64,000 nucleotides of DNA from Torreya grandis (taxonomy: Eukaryota; Streptophyta; Pinopsida; Cupressales; Taxaceae): positions 4,360,001-4,424,000 of the forward strand of contig JARHVA010000021.1 in the NCBI GenBank assembly GCA_037957365.1, written 5' to 3'. A program made the position numbers and the translations under genes. Shown one piece after another: positions 33,930 to 46,145 of the stretch. Every line of letters starts with the position of its first letter. Position 1 is the first letter of the stretch. The notes beneath the pieces are model-generated. The model saw only the letters and a program-made list of their open reading frames with translations. It searched no databases and was not told where the DNA came from.

Positions 33930-35357
33930 TTTTGTATTTTTCATTGTGACTTTTTTGGTCTCCCAACTTTTTACATCTACCCAAATAATTAATAAATAGA
34001 AGAGATAACAGATGTGAGCCTTTTGGCAGTAGGAATGTCTATAGATTTAAGGGTACAACCATGAGAAGTACTTGACAAATATACAAGACTAAGGTGCTAT
34101 ATAATTCATATTTAATATCTACATTTTCTCCCTTTAATCTAGTAATTAAATTACTAGTTTAAAGTAAAAGAAATGTTTACTTGGTTGTGAGTAACACACC
34201 TTGTATTTGTGTGAGCCCAACTTGAGTGTTTTGCTAGTGACTAACCTACAATGAAAATCATGTTAAAATATATATCAATGCATATAATCTAAAATCAAAA
34301 TCATTTAAAATATTTGAAAATAAAGAGAACAAGGTTAGGAGTACACCTATGTGTCTATGCAACTGCCTTGCCATTTTGGTAATTTAATTTGAAAAGATGT
34401 TTCATTATGAAGCTTTGAAACTGAGATTAGGTCAAATGTAAAACCTACAAGTGAATATATATGTATGTATGTATGTATAGGAGGACAAATTTCCCCCAAC
34501 CTTAGAGAAAATGATCTAGTTGCCACAAAATAATTGAAGTTAACTCAAACATGCAACCCAATAATACATATAACATGGTAAACGTGAGTGATCTAATTCA
34601 AATCACACTATAAAATCTAGTGAATGTGTATGATTTAATCACTTCATCATATAAACTTGGTAAGATTGAGTAATTTAATCATCTCAACCTTGTCAAAAGT
34701 TAGCCAACTATTGCAATGGATTGACTCAATAACAATATGTAAAAGTCCATCTTGGTGTATGTTAAAGTCTATAGAAGTATTTGAATTCTAAAATTTATTT
34801 TGATTTTGTAATTTAAGGTGCCTTTTTCATGGCATATATGCCTCATATATGTCCCAAGCTGAAACATAGGTATAAAAATGGTACTTGTAACATAGGATTA
34901 TAAAGAAGATCATTAGTTTCTTATTAGTGAATAAAATTCAAACCAAACAACTTCAACACAAATTGTAAACTCTTGCCTAAGTACTTAGGGTGAGACATAA
35001 ATAACAAGAACACATTAAGACACAACTAAAAGCGCAAAAGAGAAACTCCCTTTGAACTTTCTTGTAGCTCCAAATTTGCTTGTTGAAGTAGTTGGCTTAC
35101 TCAACTTATGAATAATAGAACCTTTGTCAATGTTGTGCATGCATCATCTATACTTTTTCACTTTGGAAATTAACTTGGAATGTATGGTTGTGTGAAGCTC
35201 TTCCTAATAAACCTGCATAATAAGTTTGGCTCTAGAAGCTCTTTTTTAAGAATGGTCATGACACTTGTATTTATAATTTTTAGAAATAAGGAGAATGATT
35301 TGTAACCCTCCATCTCAAGATCAAGATGTATGGCCACAAATAAATTCAATTATGACC
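33930..35357. other. AT-rich stretch between two mobile elements, no gene seen
   Basis: Nothing recognisable beyond a short (ATGT)n run near 34460-34478. The right end (GACC at 35354-35357) is the target-site duplication of the next element. Confidence 0.45.
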
Positions 35358-35737
35358 TGATAGATATTGGATAAACTAATACACAAATTTAATATATGCA
35401 TTGTGTAATAGAGCTAAACACAAACAATTCCTTTCAAACATAATATATTATTTATTCGTACACTCTCATTAATAAATAATACGGGAGTTACATATTTATA
35501 GGAACATTATTCCTATATTCTCTCCCAAAATCTCTCATGATTATACAAATTCTATTTACGATATATTGTTATAACCTATAATAATATATCTCAAAAATAT
35601 AATATATTCAAACCTATTATCGTAATGTTATTATACAATAATATTTACATTAACCAATTACTAATTACTAACTAAATTATTATTTACCTCTTGGTAAATA
35701 CTTAGACTTACACAATGTAAAAACTAAATCCCTAACA
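35358..35737 (-). repeat. 3' LTR of the non-autonomous element
   Basis: The plus strand starts TGATAGATATTGG and ends CCCTAACA. The adjacent minus-strand polypurine tract reads ATGGGGGGAA immediately before the LTR start TGTTAGGG. The plus-strand CCCCCC at 35740-35746 is that tract. Confidence 0.88.
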
Positions 35738-37589
35738 TTCCCCCCATAATTTTTACATGGTGCAAAAATATTCATACTCTTATATACAGTAGACTCACCC
35801 ATTGTAACATGCCCTATTTGTCTCATAACCTTGATATAAAAAGAACTTCTCTCCTCCCATGGTTTTATAGGTTTACTACAAACCTTGACATGAACAAGAC
35901 CCATCAACTGTTCACCTCCTATGGTTTCTTAGATCTCTACCATAAACCCTTTCAAGATCCATGAACTAACTTACATTTGTGCTTTTTATCCTTTCATAAT
36001 GTTTTCATATCAAGGAATTATGTTTTGAATTACACACAAATTACAAATCTTGAATAGGCATATTATTTTGTTCTTATTTTACAAACACACAATGGAAATG
36101 AAAAATCATACCACACAAAATGTCACCACATCATTGGTGCAGCCCCATCATTGGTGACTAACGAGAGGTCATTGAAAGACCTCCATCCTCTGTGTATCCT
36201 CCAACCTCCAATAGGTTGCTACTTAATAATTTTTTTGATGAATCATAATTGTTTCCACATTAGGTGTACTTCCCCCTTAATGTGAAATAATACAATTCCA
36301 TAGGACATTGTGTATAAGTGATAATACATCCATTAAGACATTTTTTTGTATTTTTACAATTTTTGACAATGACTCTATATTATACTAAGCCTAAATGACT
36401 TTGACTTTTGACTTTTGACTCACTTTTAATTTTGAATTTTTGGACAACACTTTAAAAATGACTCTTTTGACATTTTTTAATATGTATAAAAATTCAAAAA
36501 ATGGACCTTTGACTTATCAAAGACACTCAAAATAACTCTAGAATTTAACATTCAAATTTAATATAGCAAAAGACTATATTTAAAAAATGATCAAATAACA
36601 AAAATATAAACTCAAAACTAGACACTACATCATAAACTTCTATGACATAACAAAGTATATGGACCAACTAAATAGGACCTAAAAGAACAAATATAAAATA
36701 ACTATTTGAAGCACTAAGAAAATGACTTTTATAAACTAACTGTTTATAGACTAAATGAACACTAAAACTATACACAGAAAGGACTACCTTAAAAAAAACT
36801 TAAAATTGTGGTATCTTTGTTGCTTGAAAGTTTGAAGATAATGACCAATGCTCAGGTAGAAGACTCCTTGGTTTTCATCCAAATTGTAGAGATAATACTG
36901 ACTCGAATAGGTGGTTTGAACAACTTATGTAAATGTTTTTGATCTAATTGATAAATTACACCAAATGATAATAAATTTATCTGTTGATCTGAGTGCCAAC
37001 ACTAGTGGAGAGAACCATTGTAACATGGTGAGGAACATAAAATGATCTAAACTCCAACTTATATTGCATGGTGAAGAGAATATTTTGTTAGATCTGTTTC
37101 ACGTTGAACATTAACATGTTGGTTTTATGGACTGGGCAAAGATGTGATGGATATAACTTGATGCAAATCTCAAGAAATGGTGTACAACTATTAAAAATAG
37201 TGAATTACTCCTGAAGCACGAGATCTTCCTTTCGAATCAAATAATTTTTCTTGGTAGACTATTCTCAAGCAATACATATGTGCCTTGAATTTCTTCCAAA
37301 GAGAAGGCTATGAATCTGGGGTCTTGAATGAGACACGATGTTGTATGTAGGAGATTTTGTGGATTATAAAGTTCACTATTATCCATAGCCTTCGATCCCA
37401 TATAACTATGCACAGGGTAGATCAAATTTGAATGCCCACATTAAACTTTCTCACATGCAATGCACTTCTATTGTAAAAAAAAAAAACACACTACACCTAC
37501 CATATATAAATATTGTTAAAACAACAATATTCTATTAACAGGGGCAAAATAAAATAATGGCTGCCTCTCATAAATTCTCACAAGCCCAT

Positions 37590-37604
37590 CCTGCTCTGAT
37601 ACCA
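37590..37604 (-). other. primer-binding site (initiator tRNA-Met)
   Basis: The minus strand reads TGGTATCAGAGCAGG, one base inside the right LTR. Confidence 0.92.
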
Positions 37605-37605
37605 A

Positions 37606-37999
37606 TGATAGGTATTGGAGAAGCCAATACACATATTTAACACCTGTACTGTGTAATAGAGTCAAACACAAAAAATTTCTTTTAAACATAATATATTATT
37701 TCTTCATACACTCTCATTAATAAACAATACGAGAGTTACATATTTATAGGAACATTATTCCTATATTTTCTCTGTCTATTTCTCTCCCAAAATCTCTCAT
37801 GATTATACAAACTATATTTATGATATATTGTTATAGCCTATAACAATATATCTCATCAATATAATATATTCAAACCTATTATCATAATATTTTTATACAA
37901 CAATATTCTGATTAACCAATTACTAATTACTAACCAAATTACTATTTACCTCTCGATAAATACTCAGACTTACACAATGTAAGAGCTAAATCCCTAACA
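37606..37999 (-). repeat. 5' LTR of the non-autonomous element
   Basis: Homologous over its whole length to 35358-35737. It carries an extra 13 bases near 37773 (TCTCTGTCTATTT) and scattered substitutions. By eye roughly one base in ten differs, so the insertion is not recent. Confidence 0.88.
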
Positions 38000-40900
38000 G
38001 ACCATCTATCTTAAGATCAAGATCAATGGATGAAAATAAGAGAGACATGCGAGAGGCATGGGTCAATAATGATTATGTCTCCCACCTAATTCCTAATATT
38101 TGTTGATATTTTCAAGTGGCTTGACAACTTGGCATGATGTCACCTTTTCATATATTTTGATTGAATTTATGAATTTATAAAAATATAAATTCATTCATTT
38201 TCCATGGATATTTTAAACAAACATTTAATTAGATTTAATCAATTAAGTAATTTTGATTAGTGTTATTGAATTTATAAATTTTGACATGGTTATGCTTCAC
38301 ACTTAGTCGAAAACATCAATTTTCTAGGTCATAACTTGACTGGGCATGAATTGGAGAGAAGTTATTATTGTGTACAAGGTAATGTCCCAATTAGGGATGA
38401 TTTGACATTATTTAGGGCACTTACATACAATGTACATATAAATTTGGGATGAATAGTGATTTCTAGGCTTAATTTGTGTTGTTTACAATAAATTAATCTA
38501 ATGTCCATTTAGACACGGAAGTGGCCAAAAATGAGTGTCTACATTTTACCCCTATTTGAGAAGGTGTTGGAAGACATATGAATAGTAACATCGTTTCAAA
38601 TAATAAAAATGTTTTTAAGAATAAAAATGAAGATAATGATTGAGCAATGATGCTCTAAACAACGTTTGTGAAGTCCATGATGCCCCCTTGAGGGAGTGGT
38701 CGATACATACAATTGATGGATGGTCCCCTAAAAAATAATCAAGAATAAGAAATAAATTAACCTATGGTTAAGATTAATCCAATTGAGCTAATAATTTCAC
38801 ACATTGATGAAATTTATACTGATTTATCCAAAGGTAGTTATAATCAGTAATGGAGGTTGAGATATTGATTTTCCCAAAGGTAGTTATAATTAGTGGCACA
38901 AGTATATGCACCAGTAAGGTGGATGGGTTGAAATAATGATTTTCTCAAAGGTAGTTGTAATCCATTTGATGACCTGGATTAATAATGATTTTTTGTTATG
39001 TCTGAGTAAGGCATATTGACAAGTATAACTCAAGGATATAACTAGTCACACAGATAAAAGATGAGTGGGTGAAAACATAGATGTGATGGTTTAACGACTA
39101 AAGAAGCCATAAATAACTAGACACATGAAGATGCATCAAGTGATGAAAGAAATGATTTAAATGAAATAGGTGTTAGAGCTAACTTGAGATACATCATGTA
39201 TCTAAGCACTGCCTACATAGTCTAAATAGACCTCAAGATAATGTAGTTCACCCAGAAGTGGGAGAAAAATTGAATGGGGAATAGAATAGAAGAATAAGAA
39301 TTGATCTATGTGAATTATTCAATTGTACCTACCAATGTAGAAATTCTCATTCTTGTTAGCATTGATACAAATAGAATTGTTAAAGGGTTGATTTAATCAA
39401 GGAGGGTGGGAGGATTTGCCAAAGTGAACAAGGAGAAGTTTTAATGGCATCGTTACTTATAAGATCCACCGAACTAAATTTTGTTGTAGCACATGATGAT
39501 ATATACCATGATGTAAAACACCATGGTGACTTGGCTATAATGTGCATAAGGATTGACACCTAATCCAATAAATTATTGAAAATAATGCACCAATGATAAA
39601 AACCATGATGACAATGTTAACATATGAATATGGATGGACTCAAGAGTAATGCACAAGTAATTACCCAATGAACGCATATACACCAAGTTGAGGCACATTA
39701 ATGAAAGTAAATAAACATGCAAACAAATAAATAAACACCTAAGCAAACACATACAAAGATAAAAAATAAAAGCAATAAAATTATCCTATCATTAACCAAG
39801 TCAATACCTACATGTGAAGGATCAATATAATGATAAATAGATGTGCCCCCAAGAAAGGCTTTATGCAAGGGAACAACATATAGGGATAAGATATCCTAGT
39901 ATAAGTTGCATGTTTTGGTGTTACCCCAATAGGGAAAAAGCTATGAATTTGGCCTAAAAATTATAAATTAGACAGTGCCCTTAAGAAAGGATACATTAAA
40001 AGGGAAGCTTACACCCTTAATCACTATGAAATGGAATGGAACCAACACTGTATTTTTTGTAGTAGGGCAGATCAAGGATTGGTGACTAGGTTTAAGATAG
40101 GGCCAATATTTGTGGATTTTGGGGCTTTATATCTCTCTAGGAGATTGCAATCTATTTTCTAATGTTTAGGTCTTTTGATTATTTGAATGTTTTTGGAATT
40201 TTTAGGGTATCTTAACTCACCATAGATTGACAAGACATTGCTCGTAAAATGGTGAGAGTATGGGACAAACTAAGGGTGAAGTAATGCATCAATTTTATAT
40301 ACATAATACACATAAAAGTGAATCATAAAATAAAGAGAGTGTTGGCTAAAATTACTCATAAAATCACAAGATCATTGGCTTAGGGTATCTAGTAATGAAT
40401 CTATTTAAAATACACAATACACACATTGGTGACTCAAAAAATGGTGAGAACATTAGAAAAAGGGTACTCATAAAACAACGAGAGCACATGACTAAGAATA
40501 ATAAGTATGGGGTAACTAAAGGACAAGTGATTACTTGTAAAATAGCTATAATACCCACAATACTTAGGGAATGAAGTGGTCAAAAAATAAATGAAGGTGA
40601 AGTGGTGGTCAAACTAACCTGAGATACCCCATGTATCCACTTGTGTTGCCTACATAGTCCATGTAAACCTTAGGCCAATGTATTTATCCCATAAATGGGA
40701 GGAAAAAGGCCAAGGTGGCCTAGAAATGAAGTTGAATAAATAAGATGGCCCATCCCAATTTTTTTTTATGGATTTATATCTCGTATGGAAATTTTAATCC
40801 ATTTTTCTTGAATTTGTCATTTTAAGGATTTTCTAGGTCCTTTTAGATGTTTAGGGGTTTTCAAACTATTTCAAATATTTTTAGAATTTTCTAGGCATCT

Positions 40901-41850
40901 CAACTCAATCAAGAATTATGAGATACATAATGGTCCAACTCACAAAGCAACAAGAGCGTGGCTTCATTTGCTCACAAAAGGGTGAGAGCGTGGCTAAGGG
41001 GTGACTAAGCTAACCTCAATGTGAATTGAGTGTTGCCTACATAGTCCCATAGGACCTTAAGTCACTATAGTTCCTCCTATATGAAAGTCATTTGACTAAG
41101 TAAAAACAAGCTCTAGATAAAGGCGAATGATAATAGTAATGGCAAGATGATGTGATAATGTATGGTAAAGGTTTTTGTCCATAATTTTTCTATAGGTGGT
41201 TATAATTAGGAAACAATAGAAAAGGGTCAGTGGTACTAATATTCCCACAAAGAGTTATAATTAGTAGCATGAGGTGGCACACTAATTTTCCTAAAGGAAT
41301 TTACAATCAATGGTGCCAGTCATGAAATATAACAACAAATGAAGGATGTAATTTCCAAAACCACTATCATACTACTTTCATATACTACCATTAAAATATT
41401 TGATTCTAAAACATCTGTTAGAATTAAATTTATCATCAACCACTGAACATGCTTGAAGTAAAAATGAATCAGAACCAAGGCCAAACATGATAGGTAGGTT
41501 GAGGTAAAAAGAACTAGCTGACGAAGGGTTCATTACATGGTAGAATGGTAACACAAGGCAAAAAGTAAGGGAAATGGTAATGTAAAGGTCAAGGAAAAAT
41601 AAATGATTCTATTATTCTTGTTGATGTGGAGAAGCTCATCTTAATTAGCATATGATATAATAAGAATGGATAATGAGATATAATGGCAATAGGGTTGCCC
41701 CCAAGTGATAAGGTAAGGTAAATGGCAAGGTATGAAACAATGACAAGGTTAAGGAAAAGTAAATGATTTTGTTATTCCTATTGATGTGGAGATACACATC
41801 TTGATCAACATATGATACAACAAAAATAGTTAATTATGTAAATTACTATC
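38000..41850. other. non-coding stretch with three families of dispersed short repeats
   Basis: No gene seen. Family 1, TGCCTACATAGTC with a downstream TTAxGTCAxTGTAGTTC, occurs at 39178-39260, 40612-40700 and 41005-41090. Family 2, TTTTCCCAAAGGTAGTTATAATTAGTGG (in pieces), occurs near 38825, 38873, 38943, 41185, 41245 and 41285. Family 3, CTCATAAAATGGTGAGAGCATGG-like (in pieces), occurs at least six times between 40235 and 40995. This patchwork looks like internally repetitive retroelement UTR or satellite sequence. Confidence 0.55.
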
Positions 41851-43620
41851 CCACACCCCTTTCGAATAGTTTCTCTATCAAGAACCTACTATTGATTTGC
41901 ACTTCAATTATGCTATTATGATCTTCATTAGTCATTGATTCTATTTCCTTCAAACTTTAAGACAAGATGTTTTCATAGTGTTTGTAAAGGAAGGTATGAC
42001 TACGGATGGTAAATAAGGATAAATATTAGCTAAAAGGTCTGATTTGGTAATGGAGAGATGGATCATAATTGAATGTATAATGATTGGGCAACAAATGAAG
42101 ATTGGGGTTTTTAGGCACACATAATGTTGATGATTTCAGATAAGACATAATTTTGGTTGTGGCAAGGCTAAAAACTTCTAAATATGCTCTCGATAGGACC
42201 ACCATATTTTTCTATTATTTGGGCTTGAGAGTAGCTTCCATCTGATTATGTTGTAGATTGGAAACTATATTAATGTTATCTTTAATAAAGTCTTCATAAA
42301 GTAGTGAAGAACTATTGTGCTCAGCTATTGGCACCTCAAAGAGGTTTTCACTAAAAAAGTTGTCTTGATTATTCCATAGCACCTCCAAAAAGGTTTTACT
42401 AAGGAATATTGACTTTTGACTTTGGTTGTCTTTTAGTGCCTTAAACAAGGTTTCCATAGAAGATGCTGAGTTTGGAATTTGATTGGCCCCTAGTGCCTTT
42501 GAAAAGGTTTCACTAGGAGATTAGTCTTCTTCTACATGAATGTGGTCTTGGTCCCCTTGATATTCTACAATTGATATGTCACCATAGATGCAATTCAACA
42601 ATGTGTGATTTTGTTAGTCCTAATCGATGTTTATTGGAAGGTGGAATGTCAATATAATGACTATGTTGGTTGGTGGTAATGACATATGGAATTGTAAGAG
42701 GTATCACAATCCTCATATAAGATACTATAACTTGTGTCAATGTTGAAGTAATCATCCTCAAAAATCATGGAAAGATCAAAAATGTATTCAATTTGATCTA
42801 TAAGGCATATGTAACCAATGTCATAACAACCACAAATGTATTTTGATTCTGAAGTTGAGTCTAATTCAAGGGAATTTGAGTATGATGTTGAGACTGACAT
42901 TGATTTTACTTTTGATGATAAATTTGATATTAGTTCAAGAATAGAACCTAACTTCAATATTGATTCTTCATCTAGTGTTATGGTAAAGATGTTATTTTGA
43001 ATGTTTGGTATTATACAAGTAATGGCCTATGGTTGAATAATGGGCTTTTCATAAATAGGCTCAACTAAGAAAGAATCCATAAAGACTATCTCATCAAAGT
43101 GAAGATTATCAACAAAAGGGAAATGGTCAACAAGTAACTCCATAGAGACTAACTTATCAAAGCGAGGCTCCTTAAAAATAGGGAAATGGTCAAAATAATT
43201 ATTTTCCAAATGTGGTAATAATCATTAGGGGTGACTCAATAAATATTGTCTTGTCAAAGTGAGACTCCTCAACCAAAGGGAAAAGGTCAATAGGCAACTC
43301 CACAAAGACTATCTTATCAAAGTGATGCTCCTCAAAGAAATGGAAAGGTTCAAAGGGTAATTCAACATAAGTTAACTCATCAAAAATAGGTGATTCAATA
43401 AAAACATCATGGATTGGTTGGTTCTCTTGGCCTTGGCTTGCACTTGGTTACAAAACCTTAGATTTGGACACATCTTGTTCTTTGAATGATAACTCTTAGA
43501 GAGGTAATGATTGGCTCTATTATGGTTCGAAGACTAGCTTGGATTTTCTAAAGTTGGGGAAGGTTGACAATGGATGAAGAATTATCTATGGTTCAATAAT
43601 GAGCTCTTTGTAAATAGGCT
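41850..43620 (-). pseudogene. decayed minus-strand ORF of repeated acidic/Phe-rich peptides
   Basis: Open minus-strand blocks at 43027-43209, 42661-42957, 42579-42761 and 42215-42457, joined by stretches with few stops, encode a low-complexity acidic protein. Between about 43020 and 43400 a unit of roughly 24 codons recurs, with FDKIVFVELPIDLFPLVEE as a typical copy and LVDHFPFVDNLHFDEIVF as another. EPIYEKPIIQP and a related EPIYKELIIEP occur further up. Near 42215-42500 there is a second repeat type (ETLFKALKDNQ, with a similar ETFSKALGANQ upstream). No domain is recognised. It lies antisense to, and just upstream of, an LTR-like start, so it could be an antisense extra ORF of a gypsy element. 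That is inference. Confidence 0.4.
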
Positions 43621-43739
43621 CATCTAATATGGGCTCAACAAAGATTAGTTGTAGGTCTAGGATGGTAACTATACTCTATCCAATCATAATTGTGAAACCT
43701 TATTGGGAGAATGAGCTACTAGAGTTGGAAGGGCCTAGA

Positions 43740-44015
43740 ATGGTAATGAATGGGTATTGTAGAGCTTAGTTGATAACATAGGTTGAAGGATGAGGGCATG
43801 GAATAGTAATCCTTGGGCATTATGGAGCTTGGTTGTTAATGTAGGCTAAAGGATGAGGGCCTGAATGGTAATCTTTGGGCATTATGTAGTTTGGTTTATA
43901 ACTTCGGCCAAAGGATGAAGGCCTAGAATGATAATTCTTGGGTGATACGGAGCTTGTATGCTAGCATAGGCTAAAGGATGAGGGCCTAGAATGGTAATCC
44001 TTGGGTGTTATAGAG
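43740..44015 (+). repeat. tandem repeat, unit near 63 bp, about 4.5 copies
   Basis: Units start GGGCCTAGAATGGTAATC (43740, 43793, 43857, 43919, 43982) and continue CTTGGGxxTTATGGAGCTTGG then GGCTAAAGGATGA. The array ends directly at the LTR start at 44016. Confidence 0.88.
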
Positions 44016-45248
44016 TGTAAACACCTTAATTTAGTCAATCAACCATAAGTATTATGTCTTTTATTTCCCTTTCACATGAGGGTCTTAGTGATGGTTATAG
44101 TCCTTGTTTGCATGGTAATTTTAAGTCTTTCGATCTGTTTATGTCTTACTTTCCCTATTTACAATTCTCTCAGTAGCCACATGTCACATTTTCTTAGTCC
44201 TAGGGGCCCCTATCATGTCTTCCCCAATTTTTGCTCTATTATGAGCCTCAAGACATTAGCACCACTTTTAGGATAGTAGTGCCACATAGAGCTAGTGTCT
44301 ACTTGTGGCTCTAGTGTCTGATAGGCCCTTTCAAATGTGTTTGAGTCCTAACCCCTTTGTGAGCCTTCTCTTATGTTTTTATATATTTTTCACAAATTTT
44401 TAGCCAAAAAACAAGTTGTTATATTCAAAACAAAGATCTTCCTATATAAATAGCCTCATAAGACATTTTACATCTAACACTTACTATTTTGGCACTTATT
44501 TACATAAAATTAACCAATAGTAAAACTCAAATACTTTGCATACTACTCAATTTTCACACCTAGAGATTTGAATGCTTGATCAAAGAAGGGCCTAGGTGGA
44601 ATTTATTCTAGCATACCATACAAGTTGATGGTGCACATTCCTAAGGGAAAACCATATGTGATTTGAGATGCCTAGCATTGGGGTTAATGTAGGCAAGGAC
44701 TATGACAAAAAGGGTTCTACTCCACATGATCGTAACATCTCACAACCCAATTTTTAATTTATTTTTGCATTAGTTTCATTAATTATTTCATGTGTGAAGA
44801 TATTCATTAAGCTTTTTGAGAATATTTATCCAAATTAGTAACACAAACGAGCACCCGTGTGACACATAATCACCTACCAAACCCCTAGAAGCTCCTGCAA
44901 CTTCTATGAAAGTTACAGATAGTCACTATAGAAAGGACATTATTGCCATAACTAGACACTAGTGCCACATGGTACTATTGTCATAATAGGGACACTATTG
45001 TCTAGATCTAGATCTTGACAAATAGTCAAAACATGAAAGATTCTTCTATGTCTACTCAGCCATTTTCATTACCCTAATTTATGAAAAACTTTGTGTATAT
45101 ACATATAAGTTCCTTTTCTCCATACACATGCTATTTGGGGAAAGTTCTATTGAATCAATAATTTCCAATTTTATTCAAGATTAACAATAGACTTATCCCT
45201 TTAATCTAGCTTAACATTTACACAGTAAAACCACAAAAGGTTAAAACA
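44016..45248 (+). repeat. 5' LTR of the giant gypsy element
   Basis: It begins TGTAAACACCTTAATTTAGTC, closely matching TGTAAACACCCTAATTTGGTC at 63940. The inner end is placed at GGTTAAAACA (45248), whose inverse resembles the start. The inner boundary is less certain. Motifs such as GACACTAGTGCCA recur inside it (about 44300 and 44960). Confidence 0.7.
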
Positions 45249-45263
45249 TTTGGTGAACCCACC
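45249..45263 (+). other. possible primer-binding site of the giant gypsy element
   Basis: TTTGGTGAACCCACC directly follows the LTR end. The TGG a base or two after the LTR fits a primer site, but the tRNA could not be assigned. Confidence 0.35.
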
Positions 45264-45543
45264 TTACTTTGAATATTGTTTCAAAACACTAATTTTCCTT
45301 AGGGCTTACCTTTTCTTATTTTTTTACATTAAATTAGGGTTACAAAATTTTGATTTTCTAATTTTTTGACCTGATCTAGCTAATTCAATTAATCCTATAC
45401 TAGGGTTTCATTTATTTAATTTAATTTAAATATTTGCAACACAAACCCTACATCAAAACCCTAGATTCACATACTAGATCCCTGTACCTATAAAATATTA
45501 GAAATTAAGGTTTCAATCACAATCTTATTTTCTATTACAAACT

Positions 45544-46140
45544 TTGTTCCAAATTTCACACATTGCACACATACTTATGTTAGATTATATTTTACCTCTT
45601 GTGTGTTTATCATTTTTTCTTTACACTATATTCTTTAGAAAGTTTAAAATGGAGTCTAAAAAGTATTCTACCCCCCATCCACTTGATGTAATCTTGAATT
45701 TCTCTCATGATTATAGTAATGAATGGACTCATTTCCAGGATTATACATTAGAGCATGATAATGACTTCATTTATAATGATGATGATGATGATGATGATGA
45801 TTACTATTGTTATAATGATGGCTATGTAGATTATTATGATAATGAAAGTGAAAATGAACATGAGGATATATAAGATACATCATCTTCTCTTTCCTCTTAC
45901 TCTTATCTTACTCCTCAATATCAAACTAACAATATAATGTCAAAAGAACCTCTTATTGGTAGTGTTTTATTCCAATGTGATCCTAGCTTTTCAACTACTT
46001 TTGATACTTCATTATTCAAATTAAATCAATATAAGTTTAGTACATAAAAACCACTTTTGCATGATTCAAATAAAGTAGATAGAAATAATGCATATTCTTT
46101 ACCCTTCTAAATTATATTTAAAAAATCAAGTACTAATGAT
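45544..46140 (+). pseudogene. gag of the giant gypsy element, N-terminal part (before the nested insertion)
   Basis: The probable start is Met at 45649 (MESKKYSTPHPLDVIL), about 400 bases after the LTR. The open frame continues through a run of eight Asp near 45779 to a TAA at about 45871. It then goes on with stops at about 46046 and 46109 through a Ser/Thr-rich part. The last codons (STNDIT) meet the target site ATTAC at 46141, where the nested element entered. The same phase continues open after 57080. Confidence 0.55.
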
Positions 46141-46145
46141 ATTAC
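46141..46145. other. left target-site duplication ATTAC
   Basis: ATTAC flanks the nested element here and again at 57080-57084. It fixes the element's ends and the fact of insertion. Confidence 0.88.

Larger units (their letters stand above)
35358..37999 (-). mobile_element. complete short non-autonomous LTR retrotransposon
   Basis: Two direct LTRs (35358-35737 and 37606-37999) enclose an internal region of only 1868 bp. The primer site for initiator tRNA-Met next to the right LTR and a purine tract next to the left LTR both give minus-strand orientation. GACC precedes the left LTR and follows the right LTR, as expected for a target-site duplication. The internal region has no gag or pol motif. 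Its two short open frames (35680-35907 and 37237-37425, minus) are unlike known element proteins. It would have been mobilised in trans, probably by a copia element because of the primer type. Confidence 0.85.

Noticed and set aside
33712..33999. Cys/Tyr-rich 95-codon frame
   Set aside because: It reads through the 20-bp palindromic minisatellite. The apparent Cys pattern follows the repeat.
37237..37425. Minus-strand 62-codon frame as a gag of the short LTR element
   Set aside because: No gag, zinc-knuckle or protease motif, and no continuation in any frame.
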